A DNA stretch of 64,000 nucleotides from an uncultured Lachnospiraceae bacterium (GTDB lineage: Bacteria; Bacillota; Clostridia; Lachnospirales; Lachnospiraceae): contig CAJUCN010000006.1 in the NCBI GenBank assembly GCA_910585005.1, positions 1 to 64,000 on the forward strand, given 5' to 3'. Each line of letters starts with the position of its first letter. Position 1 is the first letter of the stretch. Under the pieces are notes generated by a model, which worked only from the letters and a program-made list of their open reading frames with translations, was not told where the DNA came from and ran no database searches. Below are positions 41,308 to 50,154 of this stretch, piece after piece. The position numbers were made by a program, and so were the translations under genes.

Positions 41308-42012
41308 TTACGATACCGTTACTTTAGTCCCGTTAAAGCGGCCTTTCACTGTATTTACAATACTGTTCTTTTCATTCAGGCTAAATACCCACATAGGCAC
41401 TTTATTATCCCGTGCAAGAATGGAAGCCGTCATATCGACTACCTGAAGATTTTCTGCAATTACCTGATCAATTCCTACTTCATCATACCTCTTTGCATCC
41501 GGGTTTATCTTAGGGTCACTGTCATAGACTCCGTCAATAGACTTGGCAAGCAGGATCACATCCGCCTCTACTTCAATTGCCCTGAGCACCACTCCGGTAT
41601 CTGTAGAGAAATAGGGATGCCCTGTCCCGCCCGCAAAGAATACCACCATTCCTTTTTCAAAACATCTATTTGCCCTGTCTTTGGAAAACAGGTCCGTAAA
41701 GGAACCACACGCAAAGGGAGTCAAAACGGCTGTCTTCATCCCTATGCTGCGAAAGATCTCAGACACATAAATACAGTTCATCACCGTTGCAAGCATTCCA
41801 ATCTGATCCGCTTTGGTCCTGTCTATGTTTTCGCTGGTTCTTCCCCGCCAGAAGTTTCCACCTCCAGTTACAATTCCTACCTGGATTCCAGCTTCCACAA
41901 GTTCCCGCACCTGCAAGGCAACTTCTCTTACGGTGTCTTCATCAAACCCCGTCTTTTTTTCCCCTGCCAGCGCTTCCCCGCTTAATTTCAGTAATATTCT
42001 CTGCATTACCAT
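41308..42012 (-). CDS. pyrH: Uridylate kinase
   Basis: 234 residues. Bacterial UMP kinase of the amino-acid-kinase fold: ILLKLSGEALAG, VGIVTGGGNFWRGR, ADQIGMLATVMNCI, FFAGGTGHPYFSTDTG and LLAKSIDGVYDSDPK. It makes UDP for nucleic acid and wall precursors. It lies between the bactofilin gene (6 bp) and frr. Confidence 0.97.
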   Translation of the reverse strand: MVMQRILLKLSGEALAGEKKTGFDEDTVREVALQVRELVEAGIQVGIVTGGGNFWRGRTSENIDRTKADQIGMLATVMNCIYVSEIFRSIGMKTAVLTPFACGSFTDLFSKDRANRCFEKGMVVFFAGGTGHPYFSTDTGVVLRAIEVEADVILLAKSIDGVYDSDPKINPDAKRYDEVGIDQVIAENLQVVDMTASILARDNKVPMWVFSLNEKNSIVNTVKGRFNGTKVTVS

Positions 42013-42018
42013 GCCCCT

Positions 42019-42774
42019 TTATTTCATTTTTTTAAGTTCTTCAAAGAAGGACGTCGGGTTAACCTCTGCATAGCACTGTGAACACATACCCTCGATCACC
42101 GCACCGTTATTGATCTGAACGGATTTGGATTTGATATCCCCCATCACAATTGCTGATGTGTCCAAAACCACCGGCCCGCGTACATCAATATCTCCTTTGA
42201 TGGCGCCTGCGATCACCGCGCTAGCGGCGTACACATTCCCAATGATCACCGTACTCTGGCCTACCTTAATACTTCCTTCACTCCTTAAATCACCTGTGAT
42301 CTTAGCGCCTTCGGCATAAATCTCCGATGCCTGGGAATTTCCCTGAATTGCGCCTGTAACATTTAGCTTTCCAAGAGCTTCCACATTTCCCACAATACTT
42401 CCCCTGATCTCAAGGGAACCTTCTGTGGCCATGTTACCGTTAACAATCATTGACTCTGTCAGTACGGAAGTCTCTTCTGAATTCCTGCGTGAAGACATCA
42501 GTTTCGGTTCCGGCATAATTTTCTCCGCAACAGGATCCACATACACAGTTTCTTCCTCAGGCTCGGGTTCCGGCTCCTGCGCTGCCTCCAGGCTGTCCAA
42601 CATCTGGCTGATATCCGCCCCAAAATCAAGTTCCGGCTCTCTTGCCGACGCTGTCCCTGCTGCCATTTCATTCCTTGCCATTTCTTCTGCCCCTTCTTCC
42701 GGCATCAGCTCGTTTACTGCCTGTGACAGATCATCCTTTAAATCTGAGAAAAAACCCATTTTTACATCCTCCAT
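42019..42774 (-). CDS. Bactofilin (polymer-forming cytoskeletal protein)
   Basis: 251 residues. An acidic disordered N-terminal half (with EAAQEPEPEPEEETVYVD) is followed by a beta-helical bactofilin domain from about residue 105 to 235, recognisable by the repeating hydrophobic/Gly pattern (GSIVGNVEALGKLNVTG, GDLRSEGSIKVGQ, GAIKGDIDVRGPV). The last residues, CSQCYAEV, include a Cys pair. Bactofilins polymerise without nucleotide and organise wall synthesis or cell shape. The adjacent deacetylase gene (18 bp upstream) suggests a cell-surface role. Confidence 0.88.
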   Translation of the reverse strand: MEDVKMGFFSDLKDDLSQAVNELMPEEGAEEMARNEMAAGTASAREPELDFGADISQMLDSLEAAQEPEPEPEEETVYVDPVAEKIMPEPKLMSSRRNSEETSVLTESMIVNGNMATEGSLEIRGSIVGNVEALGKLNVTGAIQGNSQASEIYAEGAKITGDLRSEGSIKVGQSTVIIGNVYAASAVIAGAIKGDIDVRGPVVLDTSAIVMGDIKSKSVQINNGAVIEGMCSQCYAEVNPTSFFEELKKMK

Positions 42775-42792
42775 TCACATCTTTAGATTCTA

Positions 42793-43707
42793 TTACTCCT
42801 TCACCGTTATATGACGGACAGGAATCGTCTCGTCTGTAATCGGCAAAAATACGGCATCCCCTCTGTCCCTGACCCGCTCAATGATCTGGGGCAGCGCATC
42901 CACCGTTGAATTCTTTTCTGCTGCATCGTGCATCAGGATCATACAATCCTCCAATCCTTCTATGCCGCCAACGCAGTTCCTGACTATCGTCTCTGTAGAA
43001 AGTTCTCCGCTTACCGCATCACCGGAAGCAATATTCCAATCAAAATAAGTAATGCCATTTTCTTCCAGATACTGAATCAGTTCCCCCATATTCGCCCTGC
43101 TCACCGTGTTGGAACTTCCTCCCGGAAACCGGTAGTACCTGGCCCATACGCCTGTAACCTGATAGAGATATTCCTGTAGTTGTACAAGATCCTGGATAAA
43201 GCTTTCCTTTGATCTATAAACCTCCCTATACTTATGGCTGTAAGAATGCATCGCAAGAGTATGCCCTTCCGCTGCAATCCTCTGATAGGCTTTTACCGAC
43301 TCCTCATCTGTTTTTCCCACCACAAAAAAAGTGGCTTTGACATCATATTCTTTTAAAATATCCAAAATCCGGTTGGTATTTCTGCTTGGCCCATCATCAA
43401 AAGTTAAATAGATTCTTTTTTCCCAGTTTTCTCCCGTTTCCTCATCCGAAAGCTGCACTTGCTGTGTCTTTTCCCTTTTAGATGTTTCCACAGAAGCAAC
43501 CGTATAAACCCCTGACTCTTCCCCGCTTTCCACTTGTATCTGTACCAGCGTTTCTTCTAACTCATGGACTTTATCCTTCAACAAAATAACATGAAGCCCT
43601 AAAAACACACTAACAGCCAGTAAAATAACAACTATGACAGTGGCTGTAACCACTATCCCCTTTTTTAACCTTTGAATTCTCTCCTTCCAGTCATAGATGC
43701 CCCCCAT
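42793..43707 (-). CDS. Membrane-anchored polysaccharide deacetylase (NodB domain)
   Basis: 304 residues. A cytosolic start, one membrane anchor (about 18-42) and a coiled stalk, then a NodB homology domain (about 95-290). Motif 1 is YLTFDDGPSRN with the catalytic and metal Asp, motif 2 is MHSYSHKY (metal His pair), motif 3 is YYRFPGGSSN, motif 4 is FDWNIASGD and motif 5 is ILMHDAAEKN. It should remove acetyl groups from peptidoglycan or other surface glycans outside the cell. Its own promoter overlaps the end of the GGDEF gene. Confidence 0.93.
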   Translation of the reverse strand: MGGIYDWKERIQRLKKGIVVTATVIVVILLAVSVFLGLHVILLKDKVHELEETLVQIQVESGEESGVYTVASVETSKREKTQQVQLSDEETGENWEKRIYLTFDDGPSRNTNRILDILKEYDVKATFFVVGKTDEESVKAYQRIAAEGHTLAMHSYSHKYREVYRSKESFIQDLVQLQEYLYQVTGVWARYYRFPGGSSNTVSRANMGELIQYLEENGITYFDWNIASGDAVSGELSTETIVRNCVGGIEGLEDCMILMHDAAEKNSTVDALPQIIERVRDRGDAVFLPITDETIPVRHITVKE

Positions 43708-43740
43708 GAGTCCTAAACTCCTTATACACGATTTGTATCT

Positions 43741-43770
43741 ATTGTATCACATCCTAAGTTCTTTTGGCAA
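43741..43770 (-). promoter_or_regulatory. Promoter of the polysaccharide deacetylase gene
   Basis: On the minus strand, TTGCCA (43770-43765), 18 bp, then an extended -10 TGATACAAT (TACAAT at 43746-43741). It overlaps the last codons of the GGDEF gene. Confidence 0.6.
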
Positions 43771-46063
43771 CCTCCTTACTGCGTAGCTTCTTCACCTCAT
43801 ACAATTTTTCGTCTGCCTGAGTCAACGCCTGTTTCAAAGTCAGCTTCTCACCGCTCTTTAACACCCGCGCGCCTGCTGAAACCGTCAGATTATAAGGCTT
43901 GCTGCTATCTGCATTATACTGGTCGAACCTGTTGTAAATATCCCAAAGCGCCGCTTCCCCTTCATCATCCCTGGTATATTCCATAATGCATGCAAACTCG
44001 TCTCCTCCGATTCTTCCGGCAACTCCTGCATCCTGCACCACACTGGTAAGGACCTCCCCAATAAACTTCAAAGAAAAGTCCCCTTCTTCATGACCGTATC
44101 GGTCATTTATAATCTTCAGGTTATTCATATCCACATAAATAACCAAAACTTTGCAGCCTCTTGCCCTGCTCTCTTCTAAGAGTTCCCTGGCTGCATCCGA
44201 AAATCCCCTTCGGTTAAATATGCCAGTAAGGCTGTCAGAGCGGGAAAGATTATTTAATACAATATTATTTTCCTTTAAAGTTGCAAGACTTTCTTCTAAC
44301 TGCTGCTGGATCGTCTCATTTGATTTGAGAAGATCAATCATTTTCGTTGCTGCGCTCATTTGGTTCAAAAGAAATTCCCCGTTAACAAACAATTCATCCG
44401 TGATATCGCACAAGAAAAGCCCATAAAGATGTTCATTTACAAAAAGGGGAAGCATGACCATGGAAAACCGGTCCATTCCTTCTAAGGCAGCGTTATGAAA
44501 TAACTCCTCAACACTGCATTTCTGGCGGATTGCAGGAACCGAATATACTTGTCCGTCCCGCCTATATGCCTTCAGGTAATAACTTTCCGGGATCACAAAA
44601 TTTTCCTTTTCTAAATGAGTGACTGGTTTCTTAAAGATATACAAAAATGCATTCCGGATATTTAACCATTCCAAATTATTTAATACGGAAGTATAACTTA
44701 AGTCATTTCCTTTTTCAAACTGGAGCATGTCACGGATAAACAATTTCATAGAATAACTGTTTCGTTCCTCCGCCTCCCTCATGCTGCCAAACCGATAATC
44801 CATGGTACGGATGATCTTCCTGTATGCAATGGAAAAGAAGTCACGAAGTTGATAAGAACTCTCCGTATCAGGCTGCTTTTTCTTCAATGCCTGAAAGATT
44901 TTTTCAAAGACGATCAGAAGATTATCCATGTCCCCATATACCACTGCACCATGGTTTAAAAAATCATCCAGCGCCGCCTGAATCTCAAGATATGACTCCA
45001 TTCCTTTATCATGCTGTTCAAAAAGCTGGCTGATCTTGCAGATCAACTGCCTGAAATCCTGGCGCAGCCTGTCTATCGTCTCTTTTAACTCTTCGTGCCT
45101 GCATCTGTAAAAAATATCCTCAAAGTACCCTTCTTCATCATCCTTGAGCGCATAAACATCTGTTTCCGCATCTTCCGCCTTTGCCGCGCACAAAGAATCC
45201 CGCATAACGAATTTGGTAGGCATAGTCCTGCTTTCTACCTTTTCCCCGCACAACATCCTCATCACCATTTTAAGGGCACATTCCCCTAACTCCGCCGGGT
45301 CCGCTCTCACCGACGAAAGCGATGGCTGGGCCTTCGCTGCAGTAATCGTATCGTCGTAGCCAAACACGGAAATATCCCTTCCCGGCACGATATTTCTCCT
45401 CTTGAGTTCCTCGTAAAATCCTATTGCCGTCTCATCATTCACACAAAAAACAGCCTCCAGCCCTGGATTTTGGTCAAGAAGGCTCTGAAATGCATCCACA
45501 CTTCTCCTGGAAAGGTCGCCTGATACATACATCCTGTCGGCCGTTTCTATTCCATGGTCTTCTAACACTTGTGAAAACGCCATCTTGCGCTCAAAAGCAT
45601 CTGTATTGGACTCCGGTCCTCCTACCATGCCAAAACGCCTGCATCCCACCTTATCTATCAGATATTCAAGCCCCTCCCTGATACCGCCATAGTTATCAAA
45701 CGTAACCCCCACATAACCCTCGATCTTGGATGCAATGAGCACACAAGGAATTCCTTCATATTGGCCCATCATTCTTTTCATACGTTCTGTATCCGTATAA
45801 CAGCCGATACAATCCGTGGCAGCTACAATTGCATCAATATTTTCTTTCTTTATATAAGAAAATACCGTGCTGTATTGATATTCGTACATGAGATCCCTAT
45901 TTTCGCTAAGATCCCTATCCAAGTACTTACCAGGCAGTATCACCACATTAACGTCCTGCATCTTTGCCGCTTGCAGGACTCCCTTGCAGATATACTCCGT
46001 AAATTCATCTGTAATGCCACTTACCAGCACCCCAACCGTAAACCTTTTACGCACATGTTCCAA
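43754..46063 (-). CDS. Periplasmic-binding-protein-like sensor fused to a GGDEF diguanylate cyclase
   Basis: 769 residues starting at TTG 46063 with AAGGAG 8 bp upstream. Residues 10-285 are a LacI-type sugar-binding fold (VGVLVSGITDEFTEYICKGV, GVTFDNYGGIREGLEYLIDK, SVFGYDDTITAAK, PSLSSVRADPAELGECALK) but with no N-terminal DNA-binding helix-turn-helix. A helical/GAF-like middle (300-590) follows, then a GGDEF domain with RIGGDEF at residues 686-690. The RxxD inhibitory site is absent (the equivalent residues are QDAG). There is no signal peptide or membrane segment. It is therefore a cytosolic cyclase that probably senses a small ligand and makes c-di-GMP. Confidence 0.93.
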   Translation of the reverse strand: MEHVRKRFTVGVLVSGITDEFTEYICKGVLQAAKMQDVNVVILPGKYLDRDLSENRDLMYEYQYSTVFSYIKKENIDAIVAATDCIGCYTDTERMKRMMGQYEGIPCVLIASKIEGYVGVTFDNYGGIREGLEYLIDKVGCRRFGMVGGPESNTDAFERKMAFSQVLEDHGIETADRMYVSGDLSRRSVDAFQSLLDQNPGLEAVFCVNDETAIGFYEELKRRNIVPGRDISVFGYDDTITAAKAQPSLSSVRADPAELGECALKMVMRMLCGEKVESRTMPTKFVMRDSLCAAKAEDAETDVYALKDDEEGYFEDIFYRCRHEELKETIDRLRQDFRQLICKISQLFEQHDKGMESYLEIQAALDDFLNHGAVVYGDMDNLLIVFEKIFQALKKKQPDTESSYQLRDFFSIAYRKIIRTMDYRFGSMREAEERNSYSMKLFIRDMLQFEKGNDLSYTSVLNNLEWLNIRNAFLYIFKKPVTHLEKENFVIPESYYLKAYRRDGQVYSVPAIRQKCSVEELFHNAALEGMDRFSMVMLPLFVNEHLYGLFLCDITDELFVNGEFLLNQMSAATKMIDLLKSNETIQQQLEESLATLKENNIVLNNLSRSDSLTGIFNRRGFSDAARELLEESRARGCKVLVIYVDMNNLKIINDRYGHEEGDFSLKFIGEVLTSVVQDAGVAGRIGGDEFACIMEYTRDDEGEAALWDIYNRFDQYNADSSKPYNLTVSAGARVLKSGEKLTLKQALTQADEKLYEVKKLRSKEVAKRT

Positions 46064-46193
46064 TGCATTTTCTCCTTTACCGAGGTCATTTCTCCTTCGT
46101 CATACTAGCCTTATTTTACTATATTTCCTTTAGTTATGCCACAATATTATAGAAAACCATTACAACTTCCTGGTTTACACCTTTTCTATAGAA

Positions 46194-46233
46194 CGAAAAA
46201 GGATTGCCCAGGGCTTATGCCCCCGGACAATCC
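46194..46233 (-). terminator. Terminator of the rpsB-tsf operon
   Basis: A GC-rich stem, 46201-46214 (GGATTGCCCAGGGC) with 46219-46233, loop TTAT, followed on the minus strand by TTTTTCGTTC. It lies 22 bp after the tsf stop. Confidence 0.85.
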
Positions 46234-46255
46234 CATAAAACTTTTCAAATCATAC

Positions 46256-47194
46256 TTACAGACCAGCCTGTGCTGCAACCTCTGCTGCAAAATCATCGAC
46301 TTTCTTCTCAATTCCCTCACCGGTTTCAAAACGTACAAAACTCTTAACGGAAAGATTTGCCTGATTCTCTTTCGCAACCTGTGCAACGTACTGTGCAACA
46401 GTCTGTTTTCCGTCTTCAGCCTTAACATAAACCTGCTCTAACAGGCATACCTCTTTTAATTCTTTATTAAGACGACCTGTCACTGCACCTTCGATCACCT
46501 TTTCCGGCTTACCTGCCATCTTAGGATCGTTCGCAATCTGTGCCATCAGAATTTCTTTTTCGTGCGCCTTATACTCCTCGGAAACATCTGCCGTGGATAC
46601 ATATTTAGGGGAAAGCGCTGCAACCTGCATTGCAAGGTTCGTCATCGCCTCCTTCACTGCGTCATTCACTACATCTGTAGCTGCTTCGACGATAACGCCG
46701 ATTCTTCCGCCGCCATGTACATAAGATACCACACAGCCTTCCTGGGCAACAATCTTTTTAAATCTCCGGATATTCAAGTTTTCACCAATCACGGCAATTT
46801 TTTCAACCAAAGCATCCTTTACACTCTTTGATGGATCTTCGTTCCAACCCTCTGCCATAAATGCATCCATATCTGCTGCATCGGACTCCACTGCCTGTTT
46901 TGCCACCGCTGCAACAAAATTCTGAAATTCTTCATTTTTGGCTACAAAGTCTGTCTCAGAGTTTACCTCAACAACTGCTGCAGTCTTATCATCCTTTACT
47001 ACCACATGGCAAAGTCCTTCTGCTGCAATCCTGCCTGCTTTCTTCTCAGCCTTTGCCTGTCCATTCTTTCTAAGAAATTCAACGGCTGCATCCATATCCC
47101 CATCGGTTTCGCTAAGGGCCTTCTTGCAATCCATCATGCCTGCACCGGTCATTTCTCTTAATTCTTTTACCATAGTTGCTGTAATATTAGCCAT
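46256..47194 (-). CDS. tsf: Elongation factor Ts
   Basis: 312 residues from ATG 47194, which follows GGAGG by 8 bp (an in-frame ATG at 47215 is less likely). It has MANITATMVKELREMTGAGM at the N-terminus (UBA-like), then MDCKKALSET, VEVNSETDFVAKNEEF and the dimerisation core. It exchanges GDP on EF-Tu. It lies 38 bp after rpsB in the universal order. Confidence 0.97.
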   Translation of the reverse strand: MANITATMVKELREMTGAGMMDCKKALSETDGDMDAAVEFLRKNGQAKAEKKAGRIAAEGLCHVVVKDDKTAAVVEVNSETDFVAKNEEFQNFVAAVAKQAVESDAADMDAFMAEGWNEDPSKSVKDALVEKIAVIGENLNIRRFKKIVAQEGCVVSYVHGGGRIGVIVEAATDVVNDAVKEAMTNLAMQVAALSPKYVSTADVSEEYKAHEKEILMAQIANDPKMAGKPEKVIEGAVTGRLNKELKEVCLLEQVYVKAEDGKQTVAQYVAQVAKENQANLSVKSFVRFETGEGIEKKVDDFAAEVAAQAGL

Positions 47195-47232
47195 CTTAAT
47201 TTCCTCCATTATCAAATCCCGTATCTGCTGCC

Positions 47233-48003
47233 TTATTCCGCCTGCGCTGCTGCAACCTCTTCAATATCCGTTGCCTGCACTTCACCGGCTGCCTCTTCCA
47301 TCTCAGCATTCAGGACTTCCTCACCCTGATTTGCCTCAATAACAGCATCTGCCATCTTGGAAACAATCAGTTTTACTGCTCTGATCGCATCATCATTACC
47401 CGGAATGATATAATCAAGTTCCTCCGGATCGCAGTTGGTATCGCCAATACCGATCAAAGTAATCCCAAGTACATGCGCTTCCTGCACACAGATTCTTTCC
47501 TTCTTAGGATCTACTACAAAAATTGCATCAGGAATCCTGGTCATGTTCTTAATTCCGCCCAGGTTTTTCTCAAGTTTCTCCCATTCCTTCTTCAGTGCAA
47601 TCACTTCTTTTTTAGGGAGAACGTCAAAAGTCCCGTCCTCGGACATCGTTTCAATTGCCCGTAAACGGTCGATCCTGCTCTGGATCGTCTTAAAGTTCGT
47701 AAGCATTCCGCCTAACCATCTCTCATTTACATAATACATTCCACAGCGCTCCGCCTCTGCCTTAACAGCATCCTGAGCCTGTTTCTTCGTACCTACAAAA
47801 AGAATGGTTCCACCCTGCTCGGCAATTTCAAATACTGCCCGATATGCCTCGTCTACCTTACCAACAGATTTCTGCAGGTCAATGATATGGATGCCATTTC
47901 TCTCTGTGAAGATATAAGGAGCCATTTTAGGGTTCCATCTTCTTGTCTGATGTCCAAAATGAACACCTGCTTCCAGTAACTGCTTCATTGAAATAACGCT
48001 CAT
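47233..48003 (-). CDS. rpsB: 30S ribosomal protein S2
   Basis: 256 residues from ATG 48003, with GGAGG 7 bp upstream; upstream in-frame codons to 48156 are leader. Motifs: MSVISMKQLLEAGVHFGHQT, RRWNPKMAPYIFTERNGIHI, WLGGMLTNFKTI, GIKNMTRIPDAIFVVDPKKE and IGIGDTNCDPEELDYIIPGN. It has a 25-residue acidic C-terminal extension (EEVLNAEMEEAAGEVQ). It heads the rpsB-tsf operon. Confidence 0.97.
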   Translation of the reverse strand: MSVISMKQLLEAGVHFGHQTRRWNPKMAPYIFTERNGIHIIDLQKSVGKVDEAYRAVFEIAEQGGTILFVGTKKQAQDAVKAEAERCGMYYVNERWLGGMLTNFKTIQSRIDRLRAIETMSEDGTFDVLPKKEVIALKKEWEKLEKNLGGIKNMTRIPDAIFVVDPKKERICVQEAHVLGITLIGIGDTNCDPEELDYIIPGNDDAIRAVKLIVSKMADAVIEANQGEEVLNAEMEEAAGEVQATDIEEVAAAQAE

Positions 48004-48127
48004 GTTTCTACCTCCATTTGGTTGTGCTTCCGCGTACCCTCCTCTTCCGCCCACTTCTGCGTTATGAAGCACCAGCAGTCCCGGATACGCGTGATTTATA
48101 GTTTTACGGCATTGCCGCAACATGAAA
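48004..48127 (-). promoter_or_regulatory. Structured 5' leader of rpsB
   Basis: The 120-base leader contains a closing stem GTGCTTC (minus, 48072-48066) with GAAGCAC (48030-48024) around a purine-rich 35-base loop, and a small hairpin CGGC-AAT-GCCG (48117-48107). The Shine-Dalgarno follows 12 bases after the stem. rpsB is autoregulated by S2 in other bacteria; that this leader is the S2-binding element is inferred. Confidence 0.45.
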
Positions 48128-48156
48128 ATTATACCACAGGGGATCCCCTGTGGCAA
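48128..48156 (-). promoter_or_regulatory. rpsB promoter with a perfect 20-bp palindrome in its spacer
   Basis: On the minus strand, TTGCCA (48156-48151), 17 bp, TATAAT (48133-48128). The sequence CCACAGGGGATCCCCTGTGG (48134-48153) is a perfect palindrome that fills the spacer and three bases of the -35. It may be an operator, or the hairpin of a terminator for the upstream flagellar operon. Confidence 0.75.
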
Positions 48157-48188
48157 GAAATTTCTTAAAATACAATATTGGCCGGCTC

Positions 48189-48899
48189 CTATTCAAGTCC
48201 TGTAATGATCCTTGCTATCTTTTCTCCATCGGCATTGGCCGGAATCTCAAAGGTGCCTGCACGAATCTTCTTATCATACCCATTCTGATACAAAAACAGA
48301 TCAAACTCAGACGCTGATTCTATCAGCCCCGCCTCCTCCAGCCTTTTACATGCAGAATAGGAACCGTCTCCCTGTACAATCCGTATAGAAACGCTGCCCG
48401 TAGCAGGGGGGGCTTCCTTTTGCGTCTCTTCCACCTCATCCATCACGGGGTCAGCAGGGTCTTCTTCCGCCATCTCATTTGGTGTTTCCACTACCTTCGC
48501 AGGTTCATCCGCTGTCTGGTCTGGTTCTTCCGGTTTTGTGTCCGGTTCTTCCGGTTTTATGTCTGGGTCTTCTGGTTTTGTGTCTGGCTCACCGGATTCT
48601 GCCATCTCTTCTTCTGCTGATTCTTTCATCTCTTCCGAATCTTCATCTGGCTCTTTCACAGCGTCCGGCTCCTGGGTTATTGTTTCTAACCCTTCCTGCT
48701 CCTTTTCCGCCTCCTTTAAAGGAGTCTGGCTGGCATTTTCTAAAAGAGTGCCTTCCTCAACCATTCCCAGGGCTTTCGCCCTTTCCCTGATTTCTGCGTT
48801 ACTTAGTTTTTCTTTACCGCCCGTTGCTATGCCCATAATCAGTGCCGTAACGATTACGCCAATTCCCAGGCCGCGAAGATAATATTTTAAATTCATCAT
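48189..48899 (-). CDS. Membrane-anchored protein with MltG/YceG-like C-terminal domain
   Basis: 236 residues. One N-terminal membrane anchor (LRGLGIGVIVTALIMGIATG), a long acidic Pro/Glu/Asp/Lys linker with imperfect EPDTKPEE repeats, then about 70 residues starting SVSIRIVQGDGSYSACKRLEE and ending RAGTFEIPANADGEKIARIITG. That end resembles the LysM-like N-terminal part of MltG/YceG endolytic transglycosylases, without the catalytic Glu domain. It is the last gene of the flagellar-chemotaxis operon, 3 bp after the DUF6115 gene. It may bind peptidoglycan near the motor; this is inference. Confidence 0.75.
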   Translation of the reverse strand: MMNLKYYLRGLGIGVIVTALIMGIATGGKEKLSNAEIRERAKALGMVEEGTLLENASQTPLKEAEKEQEGLETITQEPDAVKEPDEDSEEMKESAEEEMAESGEPDTKPEDPDIKPEEPDTKPEEPDQTADEPAKVVETPNEMAEEDPADPVMDEVEETQKEAPPATGSVSIRIVQGDGSYSACKRLEEAGLIESASEFDLFLYQNGYDKKIRAGTFEIPANADGEKIARIITGLE

Positions 48900-48901
48900 G
48901 A

Positions 48902-49756
48902 TTATAACCCTTCAAACAGATCAATTACAAGCTTGACCTCGCCGATACCAAGACCCAGCTCTTTTGCGATCGTCATATTAGATTTTCCTGCCTTATGTAG
49001 TTCCAGGATCCTTTCATTGCTGTTCCGTTTAGCCTCCGCATCCAGCATTACATCCACATCCTTAGGATCTTCCCCTTCCGGCTCCGTTTCCATTTCCTCC
49101 GGCATAACATCCTCTTGTTCCAAAAGCATAGATGGCATCTGCAGTTTCATCATTCTTTTCCGCTCCGGCTGTACAGGCATTTCCGCCACAACCGGCTCCT
49201 GCACTGCTTTAACCTCTGGAGCACGGTAAACCGGTTCCACCTTTTCCGGCATGATCGGTTTAAACTCTACGGCCGGCGCTGGCATCTCTCCCCCGCCGTC
49301 CATAGTTTCCGCTTCCACTTCTTTTGCAAAAATCTCCGCATCTTTTACCGTCTGCTTTACTTCACTGGCAGTTTTTACCGCCTCGCTGACCGTCGTTTTC
49401 AAATTTTCATGCTTATCGTTAAGCATATCATAAAGAAATACTACTTCCTTATGATTCCTATTGATCTCCTCAAGAACCGTATCCGAATATTCATTAACTG
49501 CAAGCATTTTTTCATTTGTCAGGCGTTCCATCGAACGCTCTGTCTTCTCCATTGCATAAGTGATGGTTTCATCTACAATGTCGCCTATCTGCAATTTTGC
49601 ATCTTCCATTTCCTGAACTACCATCTCACGGATCATTTCCTGGCTCATATGACTATCGCTTTCCTGGGGTTCGCTCTTTTTCCCTGCCGGAATCAAAAAG
49701 CTGCCCACAAAGACAATCATACCGAGAATGATCAAAACGATTTCCATTACTCCCAT
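48902..49756 (-). CDS. DUF6115-type membrane-anchored coiled-coil protein of the flagellar operon
   Basis: 284 residues from ATG 49756 (GGAGG 6 bp upstream); a longer frame to 49795 lacks one. One N-terminal membrane helix (MEIVLIILGMIVFVGSFLI), a coiled coil with ENLKTTVSEAVKTASEVKQT, a Pro/Glu-rich linker, and a C-terminal helix-turn-helix-like end SNERILELHKAGKSNMTIAK followed by ELGLGIGEVKLVIDLFEG. Proteins of this design lie near fliA and DUF342 genes in Clostridia, but I know no proven function. Confidence 0.75.
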   Translation of the reverse strand: MGVMEIVLIILGMIVFVGSFLIPAGKKSEPQESDSHMSQEMIREMVVQEMEDAKLQIGDIVDETITYAMEKTERSMERLTNEKMLAVNEYSDTVLEEINRNHKEVVFLYDMLNDKHENLKTTVSEAVKTASEVKQTVKDAEIFAKEVEAETMDGGGEMPAPAVEFKPIMPEKVEPVYRAPEVKAVQEPVVAEMPVQPERKRMMKLQMPSMLLEQEDVMPEEMETEPEGEDPKDVDVMLDAEAKRNSNERILELHKAGKSNMTIAKELGLGIGEVKLVIDLFEGL

Positions 49757-49804
49757 AGTTAACCTCCATGCACTTTCCTGCACCAGGAACTGCATCTTTC
49801 ACTT

Positions 49805-50122
49805 TCAAATTCTCATATCGAAACCGCCCCTGTATTTGGGCATAACCGTTCCGTCTTTTTCCTTTTCCTCTTTTTTTCTTCTCCTGCCGCCGTCTCCTAC
49901 ATAGGTTCCATTCCCTTTTTCTTTTGCATCAAACTTCTTCCCCTGATTTTGGGCTTGTTCCCCCTGGTTGACATGCCGGAGCTTAATATCTACATTTTGA
50001 TCAAACTGGCGTTGGATATTTGTCTGCTCTACCGTTGCCTTGTTATCCTCATTATGCTTGATTGTTGTAAAATCCTGTGCCCGCGTTACCTGGCCTTGCA
50101 GTTCTACCCTACTGATCGTCAT
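49805..50122 (-). CDS. Conserved hypothetical protein of clostridial flagellar loci
   Basis: 105 residues, soluble, Gln/Asn/Lys-rich. It begins MTISRVELQGQVTRAQDF, has an uncharged middle and a basic RRRKKEEKEK stretch before PKYRGGFDMRI. No membrane segment or enzyme motif. It is encoded between DUF342 (32 bp upstream) and the DUF6115 gene, in the same operon. Likely mostly disordered. Confidence 0.65.
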   Translation of the reverse strand: MTISRVELQGQVTRAQDFTTIKHNEDNKATVEQTNIQRQFDQNVDIKLRHVNQGEQAQNQGKKFDAKEKGNGTYVGDGGRRRKKEEKEKDGTVMPKYRGGFDMRI

Positions 50123-50154
50123 ATCATAATCACAACCTTTCTAATAGCCTTCTA

